46,338 nt of DNA from positions 1-46,338 of the forward strand of contig CAJCIS010000252.1 in the NCBI GenBank assembly GCA_903970435.1. The letters run 5' to 3'. The position numbers were made by a program, and so were the translations under genes. Of the stretch, positions 42,657-46,338 are shown one piece after another. Each line of letters opens with the position of its first letter. Position 1 is the first letter of the stretch. Source of the stretch: Acidobacteriota bacterium. GTDB lineage: Bacteria; Pseudomonadota; Alphaproteobacteria; Acetobacterales; Acetobacteraceae. The notes under the pieces were generated by a model. The model was not told the origin of the DNA and made no database searches. It was given only the letters and a program-made list of their open reading frames with translations.

Positions 42657-42775
42657 GAAGGAAGCAGTTCTTTTTTGAAAAAAAGAACCAAAAAACTTTT
42701 ATTTTGTTTTGAAGGCGCAGCAACAAACAAAAGTTTTTTGGTTCTTTTTTTCAAAAAAGAACTGCTTCCTTCTTA
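42655..42775. repeat. Facing pair of hairpin repeat arms
   Basis: The left arm (42655-42701) and right arm (42727-42774) both have consensus GTTC...GAAC stems, with a 25-base interior. The left arm begins at the DUF1214 stop codon. The right arm supplies the stop codon of the E2 relic on the minus strand. Confidence 0.88.
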
Positions 42776-42870
42776 GGTTCCTCGACATGCCGCCTAAACG
42801 CCGCCATCAACTTAGCCCCGTCCGCGCCGTCGATGGCGCGATGATCGAAGCCGCCGGTCGCCGTCATCAT
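42751..42870 (-). pseudogene. C-terminal relic of a 2-oxoacid dehydrogenase E2 acyltransferase
   Basis: The minus strand from 42870 reads MMTATGGFDHRAIDGADGAK followed by LMAAFRRHVEEP, then repeat-encoded KKEAVLF and a TGA inside the repeat arm. FDHRAIDGADGAKLMAAFRR is the catalytic DHR-x3-DG region at the very end of E2 acyltransferases. The other 200 or more residues of the catalytic domain are absent, since the cupin gene abuts it directly (its TGA lies at 42867-42869). This is a remnant, not a functional gene. Confidence 0.85.
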
Positions 42871-43445
42871 CGCGAGACATCTAAGCGGCCCTTTCCTGAG
42901 CGGCCAATGATCAGGCGATCCACGTAGCCGGCGCCAAGTCCGCTTCTGTCATAATGTTCGCGCGCGGCCTGCATTTTGGTGAACACATCCTCGTAGCCCA
43001 TTGCCCGACCTTGCGGATCGACATAGACATAGCCGCCCGTCACGAAAAACAGCGTAATCATTTCACTCACGCCATCCGGTATGACGAGCGTGTGCGTCTC
43101 GCCCGGCGGTTCGAACGCGTAATCACCTGGCCCCGCCACCCAATCGTGCTCCAGATACCGCCACGTGCCGCGATAGGTGAAAGCATGGACGGCGCCATTA
43201 TGCCTGTGGCGCGATAGCACACCGGCGCCGCGGACACGCAGATAGTTGATATAGAAACCCTGCTCCGGCGCAAAGCTGACCGGCCGAAACCAAACCCTGT
43301 CGCCCTGCGGCACCCAAAGCCGTTCGTCGCATTCAATTGCGGCGCCCCCGGGCACGAGCATATCCGGCACCATACCGGCCGGCTGCGGCAACTGATAAGG
43401 CACCGCGCGCGCATCCCGATCCGCCAATTGCGTCATGATTGTCAT
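42867..43445 (-). CDS. Cupin dioxygenase, 2,4'-dihydroxyacetophenone-dioxygenase-like
   Basis: I start at ATG 43445 (192 residues); an earlier start to 43502 is possible. The sequence follows the dihydroxyacetophenone dioxygenase family: ERLWVPQGDRVWFRPVSF, then LRVRGAGVLSRHRHNGAVHA (metal-binding His cluster), TWRYLEHDWVAGPGDYAFEP, GETHTLVIPDGVSEMI, and GYEDVFTKMQAAREHYDRSGLGAGYVD. Such enzymes use non-heme iron to cleave a C-C bond next to a carbonyl. It lies between the two sulfotransferase/DUF1214 modules and may act on the same substrate, which is inference. Confidence 0.85.
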   Translation of the reverse strand: MTIMTQLADRDARAVPYQLPQPAGMVPDMLVPGGAAIECDERLWVPQGDRVWFRPVSFAPEQGFYINYLRVRGAGVLSRHRHNGAVHAFTYRGTWRYLEHDWVAGPGDYAFEPPGETHTLVIPDGVSEMITLFFVTGGYVYVDPQGRAMGYEDVFTKMQAAREHYDRSGLGAGYVDRLIIGRSGKGRLDVSR

Positions 43446-43532
43446 CGCCGCCCGTCCTGAATTCACCGCAGCAAAGCGCATCGCGCCAGTCTCTGCAAGC
43501 ATACGCGCGCTGCATTCTCCCGGTGGTCCGGA

Positions 43533-44693
43533 TCAAGGCCCGGCAAATCCGTAATGTGACCGATACGCGGCGAAGTATGTTGCGAGCTCTTGCGGCATGA
43601 CGCCGAAATCCTCGGCTGCATATCTTTGTTCACCGTGCTTGTGCTTCGGATTGGCCGCAAGCCAGCCGCGCATGGCACGTTCCGCCGGGCGCGTCAGCGT
43701 CTCTCCGGCAAATTCGTAGATGCGCGACACAATTTTCATCGGTGATGCGGTGAAGTCGTCCTCCCGGACCTCGCAAATCCGGTCGACATATCGCTTTGCC
43801 AAATTGGTGGCTCTCATGAGGGCATTGTGCCAGAGCTTTAGCTCGCGCTGCACGACATGGCGCGTATCGGCCGCCGCACCGTCGCGGATCTGGCGTGACA
43901 GACACAGCAGGTGCCATAGCGAAGGCATGGACTTCAAGGGATCTCGATGAATATGGATCACCACGGCATCATCGAAAATGTCCATCAGCGCCTGCAGGTT
44001 GAGCAAATGGCTCGGGTTCTTGAGCAGCCAGCGCCGCGTCGGATCATTGGCCCCGATGAGCTTTAAGGTCTTCGCCAGCCGACGATAGACTGGTTGGAAA
44101 TCCTGGCCCTGCAACCAGGAATCGTAAGTTGGAACATGCGCATTCGAGCCGAACGCATTCGACATCATGGATTGCGATATCAGTCCGTTGCACTCGTCGA
44201 CGTCGCTTGGCTGGACATAGTGAATGAAACGCAATGCCGGCGTCGCGCGCAACCTGGCGTCATAGGCGGCAACCGCGGATTGATACTGCGGCAACCGCTC
44301 CCACGATTCGCGGGGCGGTCTTGGCATTGGCGTTTTGACCAGCCATGAGTGCAGCCCTTGCCATCTTGCGTCCAGCGACAGCAGCTTATGCAAGGCGGTC
44401 GTGCCCGTCCGCGGCGCCCCCACGATAAAAACGGGGCGATGCAATTCTTGCGACAGGCAATGAGGATTCTGTGTCCAGCCATGCTCGGCATAGAGCCGCG
44501 ACACCAGCGGTGTCACCACCATTGCCAGACACGCCTCATAGGCGCGGGCATCGCGCACCAGGTCTGCGTCAAGGGCCGCCAGAAGCCGCCGCAGGCCTTC
44601 AAGGTAGGATGGCTCGCCGAAATCATTCAATCCCGAGAGCCGTGCCGCTTCATGGTGCACAAAGGATTCCGCTGCGTCACAGCCGGACAGCAT
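43533..44693 (-). CDS. Sulfotransferase-family protein (copy B)
   Basis: A 386-residue paralogue of the 40255 protein, starting at ATG 44693 (a GTG lies three bases upstream). It has FIVGAPRTGTTALHKLLSLD, WLLKNPSHLLNLQALMDIF, VVIHIHRDPLKSMPSLWHLL, and the shared ending KHKHGEQRYAAEDFGVMPQE. Compared with copy A, the N-terminus is shorter but the LxDFGxPSYxEGLRRLL segment is common to both. It starts six bases after the DUF1214-like copy B stop, so the gene order is the reverse of copy A's. Confidence 0.88.
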   Translation of the reverse strand: MLSGCDAAESFVHHEAARLSGLNDFGEPSYLEGLRRLLAALDADLVRDARAYEACLAMVVTPLVSRLYAEHGWTQNPHCLSQELHRPVFIVGAPRTGTTALHKLLSLDARWQGLHSWLVKTPMPRPPRESWERLPQYQSAVAAYDARLRATPALRFIHYVQPSDVDECNGLISQSMMSNAFGSNAHVPTYDSWLQGQDFQPVYRRLAKTLKLIGANDPTRRWLLKNPSHLLNLQALMDIFDDAVVIHIHRDPLKSMPSLWHLLCLSRQIRDGAAADTRHVVQRELKLWHNALMRATNLAKRYVDRICEVREDDFTASPMKIVSRIYEFAGETLTRPAERAMRGWLAANPKHKHGEQRYAAEDFGVMPQELATYFAAYRSHYGFAGP

Positions 44694-44699
44694 CACCGG

Positions 44700-45899
44700 T
44701 CACCAGACATGCCGCATTTGCGCGCCCTTGCGGCGCACGCGCAGCAACGCGTCACGTTCGGCGGGTGTTACGAACGGTGTATCAGGCGGAAAATGTCGCC
44801 GCACGTCACCGATATTCATTCTCGTAACGGTCGGAACCGGCGCCGAACTTGCGTTGTTCCAGCGGCCTTGAATCGCGCCCCGGCGATAATCGCCGATATC
44901 GATCCAATTCGGCACGCCGGTATCCTGCGCCGAAATGACCGCCCGGAACCGCCCATCCTCGTCGAGCCGCGCCTGGTGGCCATTGATGCTGGAGAAGCGA
45001 TGCATCCAGTCCAGCGTGGTAAACAACTCGTCGGTGACCAGAAACGACCAGTAGCGGCACGCCTCCGGCACGGGCGTATCAATCACCAGGGCGTCATCAG
45101 GTCTCAAATCATAAAGCCCTTCCAGATAAACCTGGCCGGGCGCGCCGCCGGTATAACTCCAGTCCTGCACGACAAGTTGATTGATCACCCCGTTCGCTTT
45201 CTGCCTGGCCATGTGATCAAGCCAGACAACGGTGGCGGTTTCCGTCCAATCCACCAATTTCGCCATGCTTGCGGCGATATCAATCCGGCTGCGCCGCGGT
45301 CGCCGCGCCGGAAGGTCCAGCCGTTCGATCGTGAGACGCGGGTCAATTTCCGCAATCCAATCATAGGCGGCGCGCCGGACCATAAGCCGGCACGCGGTCG
45401 GATCAAGATGCCACCAGTCACCTTCGTAGCCACGCGGCCGTTCGTTGCTGAGGATGACGTCGAACGCGCCGGTTGGTGAAATGGTCAGATCATCGATGCG
45501 ATAGGCCGCCAGCCGGCCCATGGCCGGCGAACGGACCGCCCAATAGCCAGCGAGCACGCTGAAATCGACGAACAGCGAGGTACCGCGATTGCCGGATATT
45601 CGATACACGCCTTCACCGCGAATGGGCGTTCCTTGATACATGAAGTCTGGCACTGGCGCGGCGAGATTCAGGAACAGGCCCAGGGTCGGGATGAATTCGG
45701 GGTAATCGGGGTCGGCATAAAGCTGGCCAACGTAGCCATGCACCAGCGACGTGAGCATCAGTTGGCTGAGTTCTTGGCGCAACTGCGCATCGTCCGGGCT
45801 CCAGACGCGCGTGCGCATGCGCGCACCGATTGGCCGTAATCCGTCGATGAAACCTTCCCATTCGGCAAACAGCCGGTCGATTATTGGGTCATCGTTCAA
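44700..45899 (-). CDS. DUF1214-like protein (copy B)
   Basis: A 399-residue protein, the same length as copy A, starting at TTG 45899 with AGGCGG upstream. It shares FIDGLRPIGAR, LFLNLAAPVPDFMYQGTPIR, GYEGDWWHLDP, LTIERLDLPARRPRR, RYWSFLVTDELFTTLDWMHR and the final QMRHVW with copy A. No cofactor motif or signal peptide was recognised. It leads a two-gene unit with sulfotransferase copy B and has a candidate operator dyad 78 bases upstream. Function unknown. Confidence 0.83.
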   Translation of the reverse strand: MNDDPIIDRLFAEWEGFIDGLRPIGARMRTRVWSPDDAQLRQELSQLMLTSLVHGYVGQLYADPDYPEFIPTLGLFLNLAAPVPDFMYQGTPIRGEGVYRISGNRGTSLFVDFSVLAGYWAVRSPAMGRLAAYRIDDLTISPTGAFDVILSNERPRGYEGDWWHLDPTACRLMVRRAAYDWIAEIDPRLTIERLDLPARRPRRSRIDIAASMAKLVDWTETATVVWLDHMARQKANGVINQLVVQDWSYTGGAPGQVYLEGLYDLRPDDALVIDTPVPEACRYWSFLVTDELFTTLDWMHRFSSINGHQARLDEDGRFRAVISAQDTGVPNWIDIGDYRRGAIQGRWNNASSAPVPTVTRMNIGDVRRHFPPDTPFVTPAERDALLRVRRKGAQMRHVW

Positions 45900-45976
45900 A
45901 CGTGCCGCCTTTTGTGTTCCAGGGGCGAGATTGCCACATGGGCCCTCGGACGCGACACCAGACCGGATCGGACACG

Positions 45977-45997
45977 ATCACGAATCCCATTCGTGAT
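45977..45997. promoter_or_regulatory. Perfect dyad ATCACGAAT-CCC-ATTCGTGAT, candidate operator
   Basis: A 9-base perfect inverted repeat with a 3-base centre, about 78 bases upstream of the DUF1214 copy B start. TTTT follows on the plus strand, so it resembles a terminator, but no plus-strand gene ends here. An operator is therefore the better reading. Eleven bases of it (ATTCGTGATTT) recur at 38801. Confidence 0.45.
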
Positions 45998-46019
45998 TTT
46001 TACCCCGGGCGCGGTCGGG

Positions 46020-46338
46020 CTAGCGCGCGCGCCGGCCGACCCGTCTGCCGGCAATGTAGAAATGCACGCTCGCGCAAATGAGCACGCAACTGATGAGAGC
46101 AAGCGCGGCCGTAAGGCCCCCGGACGCCTGGCTGCCGTGCCCCGCGGCCAAATGCCCCGCGGCCAAATGACCGAGCCAGTCGCTGGCTCTGCCAATGAGC
46201 GGCGGGCCAAGGCCAATGCCGATCACATTCATCACGAAATAGAAGATCGCAATGGCGGTCGCCCGCATGTCGGACTCTACCTCGTTTTGCACAAACGCGA
46301 AGATCCACCGGCGCAGTTGGATTATTGCGATTTGGGTT
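46020..46338 (-). CDS. MFS transporter, C-terminal part, 5' part beyond window
   Basis: The frame is open from the right edge to TAG 46020. It contains FVQNEVESDMRATAIAIFYF, then VMNVIGIGLGPPLIGRASDW, the loop and helix typical of the last third of major-facilitator transporters, followed by a Gly/His-rich loop and a final helix (TAALALISCVLICASVHFYIAG) with a basic tail. It is probably an inner-membrane importer for the pathway substrate, by context only. About 310 or more residues lie outside the window. Confidence 0.85.
   Translation of the reverse strand, partial: TQIAIIQLRRWIFAFVQNEVESDMRATAIAIFYFVMNVIGIGLGPPLIGRASDWLGHLAAGHLAAGHGSQASGGLTAALALISCVLICASVHFYIAGRRVGRRAR

Noticed and set aside
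1457-42775. Reading the repeat arms as ordinary intrinsic terminators
   Set aside because: The stems are A/U pairs, the T-runs lie inside the stem rather than after it, and some pairs lie between codirectional genes or upstream of starts. A termination role is possible but not shown.
26974-46338. Phage, conjugation or defence genes, CRISPR arrays, tRNAs
   Set aside because: I looked for these throughout the window and saw none; all intact genes fit catabolic, transport or regulatory families.

Overview
The window is about 46 kb of GC-rich, densely packed catabolic DNA from what looks like an alphaproteobacterium. Acetobacteraceae or a relative is my best guess. That guess rests on composition, gene content and the A/T-rich hairpin repeats between genes, which I recall from such genomes; it is not proven here. 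No rRNA, tRNA, CRISPR array, integrase or transposase was seen.

Layout. 1-1407: the end of a winged-helix/class III cyclase regulator and a tiny membrane protein. 1999-6232: a TonB-dependent receptor, a SnoaL-like protein and a zinc alcohol dehydrogenase. 6256-12893: a C5-acyl-CoA group made of a CoA-transferase III, a mesaconyl/itaconyl-CoA-hydratase-like protein, a 39-codon CitE-type lyase relic, an enoyl-CoA hydratase, a (2S)-methylsuccinyl-CoA dehydrogenase-like enzyme and a P450. A decayed hydratase/thiolase fusion precedes it. 13328-19281: an old-yellow-enzyme pseudogene, a small monooxygenase-like protein, a Rieske oxygenase with an overlapping unknown gene, a cupin, a GMC oxidoreductase and a beta-lactamase-fold hydrolase. 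19482-24624: rubredoxin, a putidaredoxin-like ferredoxin with a CYP101-like P450, SnoaL, and two acyl-CoA dehydrogenases. 24733-30344: a tight operon of two acyl-CoA ligases, a 2-oxoacid dehydrogenase E1 alpha/beta pair and a free lipoyl domain. 30496-38682: VOC and DUF1330 proteins, an enoyl-CoA hydratase, an IclR regulator, an SDR, a zinc ADH, an ALDH and a second Rieske oxygenase. 38973-45899: a second CYP101-like P450 followed by sulfotransferase and DUF1214-like genes, then an E2 relic, a dihydroxyacetophenone-dioxygenase-like cupin, and a second sulfotransferase/DUF1214 pair on the other strand with swapped order. 46020-end: the end of an MFS transporter.

Taken together, the genes suggest uptake (TonB receptor, MFS), oxygenation (three P450s, two Rieske enzymes, ferredoxin), alcohol and aldehyde oxidation (ADHs, SDR, GMC, ALDH), CoA activation and beta-oxidation-like breakdown of a hydrophobic cyclic substrate such as a terpenoid or steroid-like compound. 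The substrate is inference.

The most unusual features are three. First, a family of 22 hairpin arms, mostly in facing pairs between genes, whose stems show compensatory base changes inside each arm. Second, the duplicated, order-swapped sulfotransferase/DUF1214 module. Third, at least four gene relics, two of which abut repeat arms, which suggests repeat-associated deletion.
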